From Mimachlamys varia (Eukaryota > Mollusca > Bivalvia > Pectinida > Pectinidae), in assembly GCA_947623455.1 (NCBI GenBank), contig OX392538.1, positions 28,891,001-28,955,000 of the forward strand: a DNA stretch of 64,000 nucleotides. Direction: 5' to 3'. The notes beneath the pieces were generated by a model that worked only from the letters and a program-made list of their open reading frames with translations, made no database searches and was not told where the DNA came from. The position numbers and the translations under genes are program-made. Below are positions 1 to 13,400 of the stretch, one piece after another (positions within the stretch are counted from its first letter, which is position 1; the number at the start of each line of letters is the position of its first letter).

Positions 1-87
1 TTTCCAAAGCATGGGTCCATCCTAATGTTAAGAAGCTAATGAATAGACGGTTTTGAACCTCACACTACTAAAAAAAGAATGAAACAA

Positions 88-135
88 AATCATCGAATAC
101 CGAAGAGTCAACAAAACCATAATCTTTGGTGAAAA
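88..135 (-). repeat. Repeat A fragment
   Basis: Short piece matching one end of the dispersed repeat A family, best seen at 53398-53460. The shared words are a run reading 'gaataccgaagagtcaac' and 'aaaaccataatct'. It is truncated, with nothing else of the family beside it. Confidence 0.55.
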
Positions 136-412
136 TAATTAGAATTATAGGATAAATATTAATGTTCTGTTCTGTTCTAGAATAACTATCGATAATATGG
201 AATTATCATGTCATTGATCAATGCAAAGAAATGTAAAACATTTCAAATATTCATAACATTAAATGTCCAATCCAAACCAAAATTGGAACTGAAACCGAAC
301 CTATTTAACAGTAATTGAGAATACACTAATTAAAAGTGCATACTGCGCAAAAGACTTGTTGATAATTTAGCCGAAGCAATGTGATTCCGGGAGAATGAGC
401 GTGATGCACAGA

Positions 413-890
413 TACTAGATACCCCAATAAACTTTCAGATACACCAATACACTTTCAGATACACAAATATACTTTCTGATACACCAATTGAATTTCAGAT
501 ATACCAATTCACGTTCAGATTCACAAACTAACTTTTAGGTACACCAAAAAACTTTTAGATACACCCATTTACTTTCAGATTCAGCAATTATCTTTGAGAT
601 TCACCAATTACTTTCAGATACACCAATAACTTTCAGATACACTAATTACCTTTCTGATACACTAATAAACTCTCAGACACACCAATTTACTTTCAGATAC
701 ACTAATTTATTTTCAGATACACTCATAAACTTTCAGATTCATTAATACACTTTCAGATTCATTAATACACTTCCTTATACACTAATAAACTGTTAGACAC
801 ATCAATTTACTTTCAGATACACTAATTGACTTTCAGATTCACTAATTTACTTTCAGATTCACTAACAAACTTTCAGATACACCAATTAAC
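413..890. repeat. 20-bp minisatellite, about 24 units
   Basis: Direct tandem repeat with a typical unit TTTCAGATACACCAATTAAC and a steady 20-bp step (occasionally 19). Units diverge mainly in the last eight bases, so the array is old rather than freshly expanded. The region before it (136-412) and after it (891-1287) shows no gene. Confidence 0.9.
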
Positions 891-1287
891 TGGCGTGTTT
901 CGTAATGTTCCAGCTCCTTTAATGCTATCAATATATCATATAACGGATAGTTTATTTAGGGGAAACTCGAGCATTGATGCGAAGTAATGTTTGTCTCTCA
1001 TCTTAGAGATTACTGCAATGCAATCAATAGGGATATTTTAGGGATGAGTGTGTCTGACAATTGTCACTATAAAAGCCTTTGACATTTTACAATAAATAAT
1101 GTTTCTCTTTTTAATGATAAGACGTGAGTCTGGTACGTTAAACATTAAAAGCTATGTCACTGTCATTTGTGATACTATTTGAATAGAAAGTGTTATAAGT
1201 AGACACAGCATTAATGCAATCTTATCAACCTTATCATGGTTGGTACAACGTGAGATTAAATCGTTACATCTTGCATTTAGAAAATAA

Positions 1288-1356
1288 AATAAGTATAAAC
1301 TTTATTTATTTTTCAACAATTATGAGACAAGTTATCCAGTTCATAGTAATCACTTA
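1288..1356 (-). mobile_element. SINE 3'-tail fragment
   Basis: Matches the tail of the complete SINE at 9607-9858: the run 'ataaactttatttatttt', then 'caacaattatgagacaag' and 'ttatccag'. The tRNA-like head and central domain are missing, so this is a 5'-truncated copy. Confidence 0.65.
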
Positions 1357-1794
1357 GAAGTGTCTTCAGTTCTTTGAATTTAGTAGTCTTGCAATGCCAA
1401 AACATACGAAACCAAAGTATACAACAATTGATAACGTTTTCACATGAACTTCTGTCTTCCTTTTCGAGACTGCCTAACTGTTCGTGTTTCCTGATTGGTC
1501 TAACGTTAATCGACTTGTTTATTTCCCTTTTCACATTTCTTCCCTCTAGTAATGTCAGTATTTATCTTGGAAATTATTTCCGGTCGTGCCAGACAGTTTT
1601 CATGGTTATAGAAGACTACGTACTATAATTACACTATGACAAGGGATAATCTGTTAGATAAACACTTATTACAATGCCTTTTGGCGTATGAGGTCAAATT
1701 AGCTCTATATTCTATGGACACAGACAGACAAGTCGTCCAGTCCAGCTGACTAACAAGGTATCATCACCCTTAATATTTCTTCTTTCAAGGACAT

Positions 1795-2075
1795 ATTGTG
1801 AAAACGAAACATCTAGACAATATTCTGTATTGATGACTCGGTTCTCACTTTGATGACTTGGTGTTTCCTTTTGGATGTGAACAAGATGTACAAGGCGGGT
1901 GCCGTCAATTAAGCAGAATATGCATACTCTTCCGAAACACCTGGTCTTATTCTCTTGTACTTTTACAAGGAAACACATGTAAATCATTCCTTTGTTCATA
2001 TTTTGCCTTTAGTTTAATCGATTATGGTTTTGTTGACGCTTCGGTATTCTCTGATTTCTTTAAGGATCACCGCGA
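1795..2075 (+). repeat. Dispersed repeat A, copy
   Basis: Diverged copy of repeat A. Recognisable blocks are 'tattctgta', 'gatgactcggttctcactt', 'cttccgaaacacctggtctt', 'atattttgcctttagtttaa' and 'gacgcttcggtattctctg', in the same order as the copies at 7684, 10010 and 16870. Short open frames run on both strands but none is conserved in a protein-like way. Confidence 0.7.
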
Positions 2076-3410
2076 CACTGTTTATTTTACTTCAGCTTGT
2101 CCACAGCTTTGATTTTTGTCATTTTCTAAAGAGAACAGCACTACTTTCGGAGATTTAATTGGCATTAATGATGAAATGAAATAAACTGTGTTCTGCGTAA
2201 ATATTCAACGAAGCAGAAATATGATGTGACCCATCGGCCTCCGATAGAATTACTGTCGCGTTTACAAAACCTGATCCATGTACGGTTAAGTAGAATTATC
2301 CGCAGCTTGGAAATTAACGCTTAATTCGCTTGCATTAATTATCCGCAAATATATTCACATGCAAGCATATTAAACGCTACTTAGAATTCTAAAGTTTATA
2401 AAATCATTATAGGGCCACAGTACAAAACAGCGCGTAAATACCAAACCGCAAAGAGTTTGCAATTTCAAAACTGACTGAGCAAAGAAAAATCCACTAAGAA
2501 AAAATCACTTTTACAGTACTTGATCAATGGTTAAACCCGCCCCCGAAGATCTACCACAAAAGACCTGTAGAGGTTATTGTATGTTCGAAAACACTTCAGT
2601 GAAATTATTTCCGGTTAAGCCTGCAGTGGAACAAGAATTATTTAATCATTCTTTATATTTGCATTACGTAAGACTGAAAAAATTTGCATGATATTCTATT
2701 TGTAAGTAAACAAAACTAATTATATAAGCCGAGTTCTATAAGTTTTATTAAATCATCCATACGTAATGACTCAGTATACAGGAGAAAGGTTATATGGTCC
2801 TTAGAACGATTGTTATCTGTGTATGATCACAGGAGAGATAACGTTCATTCTAATTAATAATGACAAGTAAACAACTCAATTATGTTATGATCCCAAGGTA
2901 TGTCATTCTCCTCTACATTCAACGAAATATGTCAACGCCTGTCAGTTTTCGTTTAAAAGTGAGTATGTGTCTGAATTCCTCTGATATGTCTCTCTTACAC
3001 GAATTGCAAATAAAACCGAAATTCTTCAATGAAAAAACAGTTGAAGGCACGCAAGAGTGTTTTGAATTCGGAACTCCTACATGTAGCTAATAAACCTTAG
3101 TATACATACATAGTTGTTGAGCTATGACTGGTGGTTAAGCTAAAGTTGACTTTAATGAGCATTACACAAGATTGAGTCTTTCACGTCCTTTCATTTTCCT
3201 GTCAAAAACAGATATGAATGTTAAGAAGCTTTGTGCGTTGTGTCTGTCTCCCCATTAAGAAACTGACGGGTTTACTATCCTGTCTGAGTGGGTTGTCTGC
3301 CCCTACAGTCCCTTCTCCTTCATTTTTATTCAAAATCGGCTTAACCTTTTAACGTGTACATCTGTATTACCTTAAGAGAGGTTAGTACATGTTAACCTGT
3401 TATATATTAT
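2076..3410. other. No gene seen
   Basis: AT-rich DNA with scattered short open frames only. I see no splice-flanked exon, RNA gene or clear repeat here. Confidence 0.5.
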
Positions 3411-3587
3411 ACAAATATATCATGGGTGTCTGTGCAATAGTCCAGAATATTTGACACGGGGTACTGGTAATCGACCGATGTTCTATTGCACAAGGCCGAA
3501 GGTAGAGTGCAATAGAACATCGGTCGATTACCAGTACCGAGGGTCAAATAGTCTGCACTATTGCACAGACATCCATGATATACTTGT
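3411..3587. mobile_element. Foldback element, ~81-bp arms
   Basis: Near-perfect inverted repeat. The left arm 3411-3491 is the reverse complement of the right arm 3507-3587, separated by a 15-bp loop. Shared arm words include 'tgtctgtgcaatagt' and 'ggtactggtaatcgaccgat' with their complements. No coding capacity. It has the form of a foldback or MITE-like non-autonomous DNA element. The - strand open frame across it is a by-product of the symmetry. Confidence 0.85.
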
Positions 3588-4639
3588 TTTATTCCATAAT
3601 CACTTAAACACACTTTGAATCACTGAAGTTGTTTATTTTATTAACATGTTTTTGAATAACAATAGATCAATTTTATAATGCATCGCGCGAACTCTGGTAT
3701 GTAAAAGAACAAAAAGGTAAACGTTCCATTATTTGAGTAATAACCACAACAATATCAATCCGTATTCATTCGCGACTCAAAATCTCAACTTGCCTGTAGA
3801 AGTCGCCATTCCTGTTGTCTGGCAGCATTGATATCTGACTGACTTGAAATGGTAGAAAACGTCATGCGGTGTTCAATAGTGACCGTGTAATAGTCATTTG
3901 AGCCGTGCAGTAGTTCATTTCACTGGTAAATGGTTCAAAATATAGCGTATGCGTATAGTTAAGGAAAATTAAACGCATTATGTAATAGATATATATATAT
4001 ATATCTACAAGTTAACAACAAAAAAACTTGTTAATGCTACTTGCTAGTCTTCAATATTTATCAGGTTATACTTCTATTGAAATCTCGAATACTGTTCGTT
4101 ACAATGTATGTATATTTCAACATCCAGCTACATGATATATCTTACAGCCGTATCATCTTGCACAATACTGCCAGTGCAATACATTTATCATATTGTTTAT
4201 ATATAATTATAATTCTGCTTTTTATGTTAATTCCTTGAACAGGCAACTGGAATATTGTTCTTGGACACGTGTTTGATTTTAACCTTTTTCAACATCAATA
4301 GCTATAGGTTAAATCAGTGTTCACACTATTAAATTTATTTAAAATCGTCTCGGCCATACACAATGGTACGATAACAGCTGCTAGGTGATTTATCGCCGCG
4401 ATACATGTTAAAGTAATCTCTTCATCAACAGACAACAGACATTTCCTTTTGAAAACACATAATGATAATACATTGGTCTGATCGGTTTGTAAGTACGAGC
4501 ATTTAAAGATGTTTTAGTTATGTGCACCACCTCATAATCAATCTTCTGTTTTATAACGTATATTGGGACTCACACGTTTTCAAAAGAAGCACGTTTCATT
4601 TCCTAAAAGTGTTTACACATTAAAACGTGTTGTCTAGAC
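3588..4639. other. No gene seen; short (AT)n
   Basis: AT-rich spacer. A dinucleotide AT run lies at about 3989-4004. No exon or RNA gene recognised. Confidence 0.5.
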
Positions 4640-4910
4640 TGACATTAAAAGCGTTTGACGTTTGGGGCAACAAGAATACAGTTCATGGTAGCTCAAGGAC
4701 GGGAAGACATGTTGCACGCTATTGCAAGTGCTACATTTGTCATTCCCTTAGCTATAACGACACTTATTGTATTTCTCTTTACACGACGCAGAAGTCCCAA
4801 CAGCGCGTTTGCCCGATGTATGAAAGGTCGCAAAGTCATTAGTTGGCCAAACACAGCGAATATCGGTATTTCTTCTTGTTTCGCGCCCAGCAACATGGCA
4901 TGGAATCGTT
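4640..4910. other. Unassigned stretch open on both strands
   Basis: A ~270-bp segment of higher GC than its neighbours. Overlapping frames are open on both strands: an 85-aa frame on + and a 67-aa frame on -. It stands out from the AT-rich surroundings and could be a decayed mobile-element coding fragment, but I recognise no domain in either reading and assign no product. Confidence 0.2.
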
Positions 4911-7079
4911 AGTCTAGAGTCGCTAAATTGTGTATGTTGTCTGAGACACTTAAATGCAATAATTATTGATGTTGGGCTAAGATGGTTTAGCTGTTTCTTC
5001 GAACCACTTTTTGTATTACATATGTAGCAGTCACAGTAGACTATATTACCTAGTGGAGTTAAAATATTGCCATTAATTGTCGTTCTGTATCATGTTACTA
5101 AGTCTTTGAATAGTCGCTTCCTTATAATCACTTCGCTATTTCTGAATGTCATTTACAATTTTCCTACATACTGTAAACGTTCCTATTTTGGTGAACTCAA
5201 ATTGTATCTCTAAACCGAATTGAAACAGATAAGCGAAATGCTGAATTGGTGCAATAATAATACTTGGTGTAGTAAGCGATACACAAAAACTGTAATTAGC
5301 GCACTCATAATTTAACGAAAACCGCTGAAATAAGTTAATCGCTAAAATGTGTACGTTTACAGTACGCTAAGTGTGCTTTAGTAGGATTTGTATTCTGCTT
5401 ATCTTAAGTACTACAAATGAGTTTAAGAAATGTCTACTCTGTTTGACTTCTGCGCTGGGTTTTTGAGGAAATGCTCCCTTACTTTTCGCATCTGATTTAT
5501 TATGTTTGTGTGGGTGTTTTCGTGAGATTGTTGACAATTGTCAAATGATAGAATCGTGTGTTTTCAATTAACCGAGACTAGGTTAATTTTTTCCCGTCAT
5601 TTAGTCCAAAAGCGAGCTGTCGATTATAAGTACCCTATCGGGAACCACAAATAAAAATGACAAAAATCTATACTAAATAAGATGCACACAAATAGAATTT
5701 TTTTTATCTACGTCATCAGATTTAAAAAAAAAAACTAATTTAAAGAAATATTTATTATGCAGATTTTCAATTAGGAATATTACGTGGGATATGTTTGTCC
5801 GAGTTATGAGAATATTTATTTTCCGAACAGGTACAGGACTGTAAAGCTGTTATTTAGTGACCCTGGATCTCTAGCTTGGTTTGAAATCGGAATTCAGTAT
5901 GTTTGGTTGAGTGGGCGCTTGAAAGGGTATTTCTCAATAAAGATTAATGCTTTAACTGTGTATGATAAATATTACGCCTTTTAATTATTGTTGTATAACG
6001 CACAAATACTTGCACGTAATCTTGTTTAATTCGGCATCGTCTTTAAATAGACAAGTTAAATATTTTATACAATACCGCTATTCAACTGATATCAACAAGA
6101 CCGTAATGTATGGTCTAAAAATGTTGAAAATTATGATATTTTTATCGTTAATTATTTTTTATATTTCATGTCAATGTTTTGAAGATCCAAATATAAACAG
6201 CACTGTCAGTGATTTGATGCATTTAATATTTTTTTCAAGCATTTCTTTTTGTCTTTTGTCATGTGTATTTCCTCCCGGATATGATTAGGGACCTATGGGG
6301 AGAAATTAAAAAAAAACACCAGATCATTAGTACATTGTAAAATAGAATATGGGTTCAGCTTACAGACAAATTACCTTAATACAAAAATAAACTGACAATA
6401 CTTTGGTTCAATCAAAGAATGAATCGTTGAGAACAATTGCTACGAGTTAGTTTGTAATGTGGAGTGGTGGGGGGGACGTTTTCTAACCTTGCTCATCATA
6501 GTTATATAACTGCCAACGATAATCGTTCGATTGAATTTCCCTTAAACCTTTGGACATTTAATCCCTGTTATCATCAATTCACATAAATCACGCTAGCTCG
6601 TTAAAAGGGTTTATCTAAAAACTGAATAATAACATGTAGTTTGACATGCTATTTTCAATAATTGGTTGCCAGATTTTAGATGAAGTTGATAAACCCCCTA
6701 CTGCGAAGCTATTTCTGTCAGAAAGTATACTCCCCTTCATTAGGCCAAAGGGCACTTTTATTTTAGATGATAAAGGGAAATAAGTTTATTCCTTCCATTA
6801 TTCGTACATATGTACCCAATACATTTATAGTACATAGCATGCAACCCATTTACAGTATTGAGTACTTGAAATTAATCATTGTTAATCACTGGACTTTGAC
6901 TAAGATCAGAATACGCTTTCCGATATATTGTCGTAAATGATACACTAGGAAAACTACAAGTAACTATTTATCAAAATGCAATAGAAACTGACCTTTTCAT
7001 ATCTAAAATCGTTTAATATTCTTGTAGATTAGATACAATAATGTACATATTGCTGTGTATTTTTCACTTTTAAATGGAA
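4911..7079. other. No gene seen
   Basis: AT-rich spacer with short random open frames only. I saw no convincing splice-flanked exon or repeat. Confidence 0.5.
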
Positions 7080-7495
7080 CGACTGTAGTAATATACCCTG
7101 CATCTCATTTCACAGTACATCTTAAGCTCACTCGGAATATTATTATACATATCATATCACCCCACATTTTAAATAAATCTCACTCGGAATATTATCCTAC
7201 ATCTCATTTCACCCGACATCTTAAAGTTCACTCGAAATATTATCCTACATCTCATTTAGCCCTAAATCTTTAAAGCTCACCCGGAATAGTATTCTATATC
7301 TAATTTAACCCTACGTCTTAAAATTCACTCGAAATATAATCCTACATCTCATTTCACCCTATATCTTAAAGCTCACTCGGAATACTATCCTATATCTCTA
7401 TGTACATTATAGCGTGTAACCCCCTCGGAATATCATCCTTCGTTCCATTATAATCTATGTCTTTAAAATTACTCGGAAGAGAATCCTACACTCAA
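7080..7495. repeat. ~48-bp degenerate tandem repeat
   Basis: About eight diverged units, each with a 'ctcactcggaatattatcc' block followed by 'tacatctcatttcaccc' and 'acatcttaaag'. Spacing is 47-55 bp. The last two units are the most degraded. It ends about 190 bp before a copy of repeat A. Confidence 0.8.
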
Positions 7496-7683
7496 CATAA
7501 AGCACTTGGTTTATTCAATTACATATTAACAAACCCCATATCATGTGGTTCATTCAACAAATATTTTATGTGCAGTCATGAAAGCGTATCCCGTATGTTT
7601 TTTTTTCTTCAACCACAACTCGTATTACATATAGCCTTACTCAGTATGATAATTTTTGTATATCTTACTATCAACGTTTAAGT

Positions 7684-8075
7684 ATATACAGGGATTCCAG
7701 ACATGCATGGTTGATGAAGACTATGGGTAAGTTTTATGGTCGCCATCTTTATCTCATCGAGACATATTCTGTATCTTTGTGTGATATAAAGATGGACGTT
7801 TTTGAGTTTGCTTGTTAGTGTGCTTACTTGTTGTGATGACACTGATGACTCGGTTTTCATTTTGAGGATTGATGCTTACTTGGATGTGACCAAGATTTAC
7901 ATGGCGGATGTTGTCGATGAAGCAGAAGACGCTTTCTCTTCCGGAACACCTGGTCTTATTCTCTTGTGCTTTTACGAGAGTCTCCATGTAAATATTTCGT
8001 TTGTTCCTATTTTGCCCCTAGTTTAATCGATTTTGAGTTCGGATTATGGTTTTGTCGACGCTTTGGTAATCTCTG
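7684..8075 (+). repeat. Dispersed repeat A, best-preserved + copy
   Basis: About 390 bp and the fullest + strand copy. In order it contains 'tatggtcgccatctttatct', 'tattctgtatctttgtgtga', 'gatgactcggttttcatt', 'cttacttggatgtgaccaag', 'gatgaagcagaagacgct', 'ccggaacacctggtcttatt' and 'ttttgcccctagtttaatcg'. Other copies lie at 1795, 10010, 16530(-), 16870, 53398(-), 56270 and 58085(-). No terminal inverted repeat or poly(A) tail is evident, so the class is unknown. Confidence 0.8.
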
Positions 8076-9592
8076 TTTTTTGTGTGTTTTGTTTGTTTCT
8101 TACTTATTATTGTTCGTCATTAACTACGCATGTAGCTTTAAACTCAATCAGAACCTTTCGTTCTCTACAATAATATTTCAGACTAGAGCTAAACTTTCCC
8201 ACACGCTTCACACAGAATATATTGGTTTTGTTATTAATCAGTTTAATTAAGCTTACCCAGTTTACTTTTTGATCCGTAAACACTAGACTATAGTTCACTC
8301 TTGAATATGCTCACTTTTTAATATGCCCAGTCAACATAAGAGCCTAAAGCTTACTCAAAACAATGTATCTCTCCTTCAGCATCATTCAGATGTTCTCAGT
8401 ATTATAATGTTTCTCCACCAAACTCACATTTTATCTGTTTGTAAGATAAGACTTTATGCTTTCCATTGAACCAATTAAACAACAAAACAATCGTTAAATT
8501 GTCTTATCATTCATTACCCATATTCTCATACGCAACTGTCTTTGACACCGAGAATAAAACCGGAAAAACAGTTAAACACAGATGTTGCTCCTTGTTCCTG
8601 TTATTTGAACGTCTGTTTTAATAGTTTTGTAATTTTATTACGCCTTTCTATCAAACACTTTAAACGAACCAATCGTTTTATGTGCAGCAGAGCCATTCTT
8701 ATCATCAATTTTATTACCCCGCTACACATACAAGATTAAATTTATTGCGGTTTTATCTGTACATAAGAAAGTCTTTCAACGCGTGTAATCGGCTAACCAT
8801 TCTTTCTCTTAAAACGACCTCTGGTGGTCTAGCAAAATGTTTATTTTCCTTTGTGTACAGAAATGAATGTTTATCAGGTGGTTAGCATCGATGTTAGTTT
8901 CTTTAAATGTAACATAGTGCATTTATTATCAGTTTACCTTGTGTTAATTTAAGCTGTGCTGTATTAAATTTAACGTAATGGATACTGTTAACTTTATTAA
9001 CTCAGTGTTGAAACGCTTCGTATGTATTTTTGTTTGTCAATTAAAAAAACTACCAACACATTCACCGACTGAGATATAAAGGGTGCCAATCTGTTCTTTC
9101 TTCATTGTTGTTTTAACTAAACAAAGACTCTTGATTAATTAATAGCAAATCACAATAACAGTGCTCTTGTAAGTAGTCTCTGTTAGCAACGTGTAGCTAG
9201 AATTCATTTTGTTGCTGTATATATATGTCATGCATGCCAATTTTTTATTTGCAAGTTAACATTTCTGTATAAATATATGTAGAAAAGTAGACACACGTGC
9301 ATATTGCAGTGTAAAAATGCCAGCCTAAAACACCACTAGAATGTTTACTTCTACTGATCGACATAAATTGTTTACGTTGATTGAGGTCATACAACCGGCT
9401 AGCTGTAAGAGCTTTCTCTTTATCTTATAATACTATTGGTTACTGTAAAGGTACATGCTTTATTTAGCGGGAATATCATTTTGGAGATTTTCGCGCTGAA
9501 AGCATGCGCTTAAGTATTATATATGTATTGGGCTAGTTACAGTTTCTGTATATTGCTTTCTACAGCTAGTATTGTAAGTCCGACAATTCATT
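8076..9592. other. No gene seen
   Basis: AT-rich spacer. I found no exon, RNA gene or tandem repeat. Confidence 0.5.
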
Positions 9593-9606
9593 AATCTGTT
9601 TAAAAT

Positions 9607-9858
9607 AAATATAAATATAAACTTTATTTATTTTACAACAATTATGAAACAAGTTATCCAACTTATATTAATCACTTTTGTTGGCCCGGATGTTTGCGCG
9701 CGAGGGGTCTTATTGTGGGAGAGAAACCGGAGTACCCGGAGAAAACCCACGTGGTCGGGCAGGTGACCGTTACCATTTCACGTCCAGTCGGGGAATCGAA
9801 CCTCGGCCGCCTTGGTGAAAGGCAAGTGCGCTATCCACTGCACCACCATACCACCACA
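9607..9858 (-). mobile_element. Complete tRNA-derived SINE with 14-bp target duplication
   Basis: Read on the - strand, it opens with a tRNA-like head. The A-box TGGTGCAGTGG is at 9835-9845 and the B-box region GGTTCGATTCCCC at 9790-9802, the internal RNA polymerase III promoter. A central domain containing GGGTTTTCTCCGGGTACTCC follows at about 9727-9752, then an AT-rich tail (9607-9680). The element is flanked by identical 14-bp copies of AATCTGTTTAAAAT at 9593-9606 and 9859-9872, the mark of target-primed insertion by a LINE. It is about 252 bp. The central domain resembles conserved SINE core domains of molluscs and other invertebrates (from memory). The perfect duplication points to a fairly recent insertion. 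Confidence 0.9.
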
Positions 9859-10009
9859 AATCTGTTTAAAATCAGTTATACGCTGAAATAAGTATGTTTA
9901 CAGTATGTTAGTTCAATTCTATTTTGCCTTGTTTGTGTTAAATTAATAGATTTCAATCAAAATAATTTTTTATTGATATATTTGATCGTTGTCGACTGCT
10001 GACAAACGA

Positions 10010-10400
10010 ACAACACAGGGATTAGAGAGAAGCAGGTTTATCAGAGATATGGGCAAGTGTTATGGTCCCTATCTTTGTCTCGTTGAAAAATATTCTGTAT
10101 CTTTGTGTGATATGAAGATGGACGTTTTTGAGTATGCTCATTAGTGTGTTTACTTGTGTTTGACAATGACTCGGTTCTCATTTCGAGGACTTAATGTTTA
10201 CTTGGATGTGACCAATACTAACATGGTGGATGTCGTCCATGAAGCAAAAGACGCTTACTCTTCCAAAACACATTTTCTTATTCTCCTTTACTTTTACAAG
10301 GGTCACCATGTAGATATTTCCTTTTTTCGTATTTTACCTCTAGTTTAACGGATTTTTAGTTCAGATTATGGTTTTTGTATCGCTTCGATATTCTCTATTT
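10010..10400 (+). repeat. Dispersed repeat A, copy
   Basis: Same block order as the 7684 copy: 'tatctttgtctcgttg', 'tattctgtatctttgtgtga', 'gatggacgtttttgagta', 'cttggatgtgaccaa', 'gatgtcgtccatgaagc' and 'ttacctctagtttaacgg'. Moderately diverged. Confidence 0.75.
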
Positions 10401-13400
10401 TTTAATTTCTAGAAAACTCAAAATAACCTGAATGAATAACAGTCGATAAGGTACACAAACTGTTGCAGCCATTTGTATTTGGCAATATGTGTTTAGATAG
10501 TTGAACTTAAAGATGAAATAATTATATACTGAATGCATACAGACTGTTTGGGTTTTATACATATCCGATCCCTTAGACAAGCAGACACTAATATACAAGA
10601 ATGTACAGATATGACAAATATTGCCAGGGGATCAAGTCATAGTTTGTAATTCATCTTCTTTAATATATGAAATATTTGGAAGGATTTTGCCAATGATTTG
10701 AGCACCTATGATTTTATTTAGCTCGTTCATCTTCACTGGTTTCCATATGTATATATATATATATATCGGTTGCGGGAATATTTAAATTGCCTCAGCATCA
10801 TTTTAGCACAGTATTAAACGATCGGTAAGTGCAGAGGTAATAGGAGAATCGAGAACCAAAGACATCGCGTCCCCTTGTTATCGACGTAATAGGTCCTCGG
10901 CGTTCCCAAGGCCATACATGCTATCGAATCTTACACAGAGATAACACAATCACAGCGTTACCTCACAGCAGCACTGCACATGCTAGACTTAATGATCCCA
11001 GTAACACTGATGAGAATAAAAAGTATACAAAAGATTGGCACTATATCGTGTCAAATTGCTTTAATAACTCGTTTGGAAAGTACCCACATATTTTATGTTG
11101 TTTTACCAATTCTAAGAATTCTGTATTTTTCTTCAATCAATAAGTGCCCTTAGACGTCTTGAATCTGAAGCCATGCCAGACACCATTCACTAAGTGGTGA
11201 CTCAGATACTTTGAGGTAACATTAAAACTTTAATTGACAAGGACCTTATATGCTACCAAATGAAATTCGAAATAAAAATAATAAGTGAAATTTTGTCAAG
11301 GAAATTATTATCATATTCATATTGTTTACGAAATATAAGCTACCGTGACAAAATTTAAACCTGACATTATCATTGAACAACAGAAATTTGAAGAAATGGC
11401 CGCTCTGAAGTGAGAGCTGCCAAAATTTTGCATTTTCAGCCATTTTCCCAAATTGTCTCCCTTCCCTACCCCTGCCTTAGCTTTAAACAGCAATCGTTCA
11501 CTGTCCCACAACCACTTGTTAACGCACTAAAAACCAAATACCATTAGAGAATCGTCTAGTGGTTTGCTGCAATCGGGCAGGGATCCTTAATCCTGAAGTA
11601 ACATCTTATGCCCGGTAGTCAGTTGACCTAGATACCGTGCCTCACCTGAGTTATGTTTTAATTAACTCTGATAAGAAGTGTCGGTTACTCGGCCGTCCAC
11701 CAGACTGTAACACGTGGTCAAGGCTTATCATCAGTTCATCATCAAGGTAGTCGTTGTCGTTGTCTCGACAACTTACCTTGGAAACATTTTCATGAATAAA
11801 ACCACAAGTTACGTCGATAATGTTATTATGCTGAGTATTATTTAACGAATACATGTTCTAAGTAATGTATCATTCACAAACATTCATTAAAACTGTTCAC
11901 GTTTTTGAGTTTTATTGCAGTTTGGAATTCTAAAAATTAACGTTAAAAATCAAGCTGTGATATATGTACAATTATATGTAATGTTTTACTCTTAGGAATA
12001 TCCTTAAACCAAGACAACGTTTCTTAAATACATTGTATCGCAATAACAGTTATAGTTATCAGCAATATTTCTAAGCACTATTTAACTATACAATATGCCA
12101 GTTAATGAAGTTCATAACAACAAACCTTATATACTTTTTTCAATACAGGTAGTCTCTCAGCACAGTTGTTGTAATGGTTAAGACTTTTCATCGGGGTTTT
12201 TATACAGGCCTTTTCTGTAGCAGGTTAAAACTGTATCTCAGTTCAATATACGTGTAACGAACATTAGGTAGTTTATAACTAGTATTCTCAATACTACGTA
12301 GTTGAAATCAATCCCATATGTTTCTGTGACGGGATTTTATTGTTATTAGCTCGAAGTGTTTTCCTTATTGTGCGCTCTCTTCGGTCCATAAAACTGTGAT
12401 TCTGAGTCTGAAAATACCTTTTTACGGCCACTTGACAACAAGTAACTATTTGCAGAAACTCTTGAAGATGATGGTATGACGAATCGCTGTGTTTCGTGGT
12501 GTCACAGGAACGCCATATTGACTTAAACTGTGTGTACCTAAATAGCTGAGGCTTGTTCTTTTTGTAGAATTAACTTTTCTGACATCTTACCTAGGCCGTT
12601 AAACTACTTTTTCATCAACAGAAGTTTAGTAACGTCTACTTCTGTGTCATTAAGCTGTCAGCCCATGATGTAGTATCGGGGCATTTTTATGTGGTCTGTA
12701 TGTTTCTCTAATACGAATACATTTTTACACAAATATTTGACATTTCAAACAATCTACGTTTCTGAAAATCGAATTCATGCGTAAAGGAGTGATGAATCGA
12801 CATAAGCCCTGCAGAATTCAACCTTAAATTTACATTTGTCCGATCCAGGAGCTAATCCATACCGCTAACAAGAGCGTGTAGTTTACGTTTTTCACATATG
12901 GTTTGAATTAATTGACTTAATTGATATACTCTAGAGTGGCTCTTGCCTATAGATTTTGGTCGTTAAAGGCCATTAAATATTTCCTTTCACTGGACAGGAA
13001 CAGGTATCTCCGACTATCATTACTGACTGTTATGCGGCTAACATTTAAACGTGTTGTAGTTAATTTTGTCGGTGTTTTGGTTGTCGTTTTCCATTAGCTG
13101 AGAACATTACGATACGGTCTAGGTCCATATGTTGAACGTCTTTGTTAAATAGTTCTATGAATATGTACCTATGTAAACACTTAGGTATGACCGCGAAGCG
13201 CTTTGTTTTCACTTTTCTGTATTTACAGTTTTCTTTCCTTTTGTGTTTTGTTTGAAAACTTGTACTTGTTTTGTTATTGTTTTGACTGTGTAATTCTCAT
13301 TTAAGAAAGTTGGCTCATAAGAATATTAATACTCTATATGATGCATCAGAACTGAGAAAATCGAACCCTGGTCGCTGGTTCACCATCCGACAACCCGACA

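Noticed and set aside
4655..4912. 85-residue + frame and 67-residue - frame
   Set aside because: Open on both strands with no recognisable family; may be a TE fragment but I cannot support a product.
7754..8026. 74- to 77-residue frames on both strands near 7.8-8.0 kb
   Set aside because: Inside repeat A; coding on neither strand is supported.
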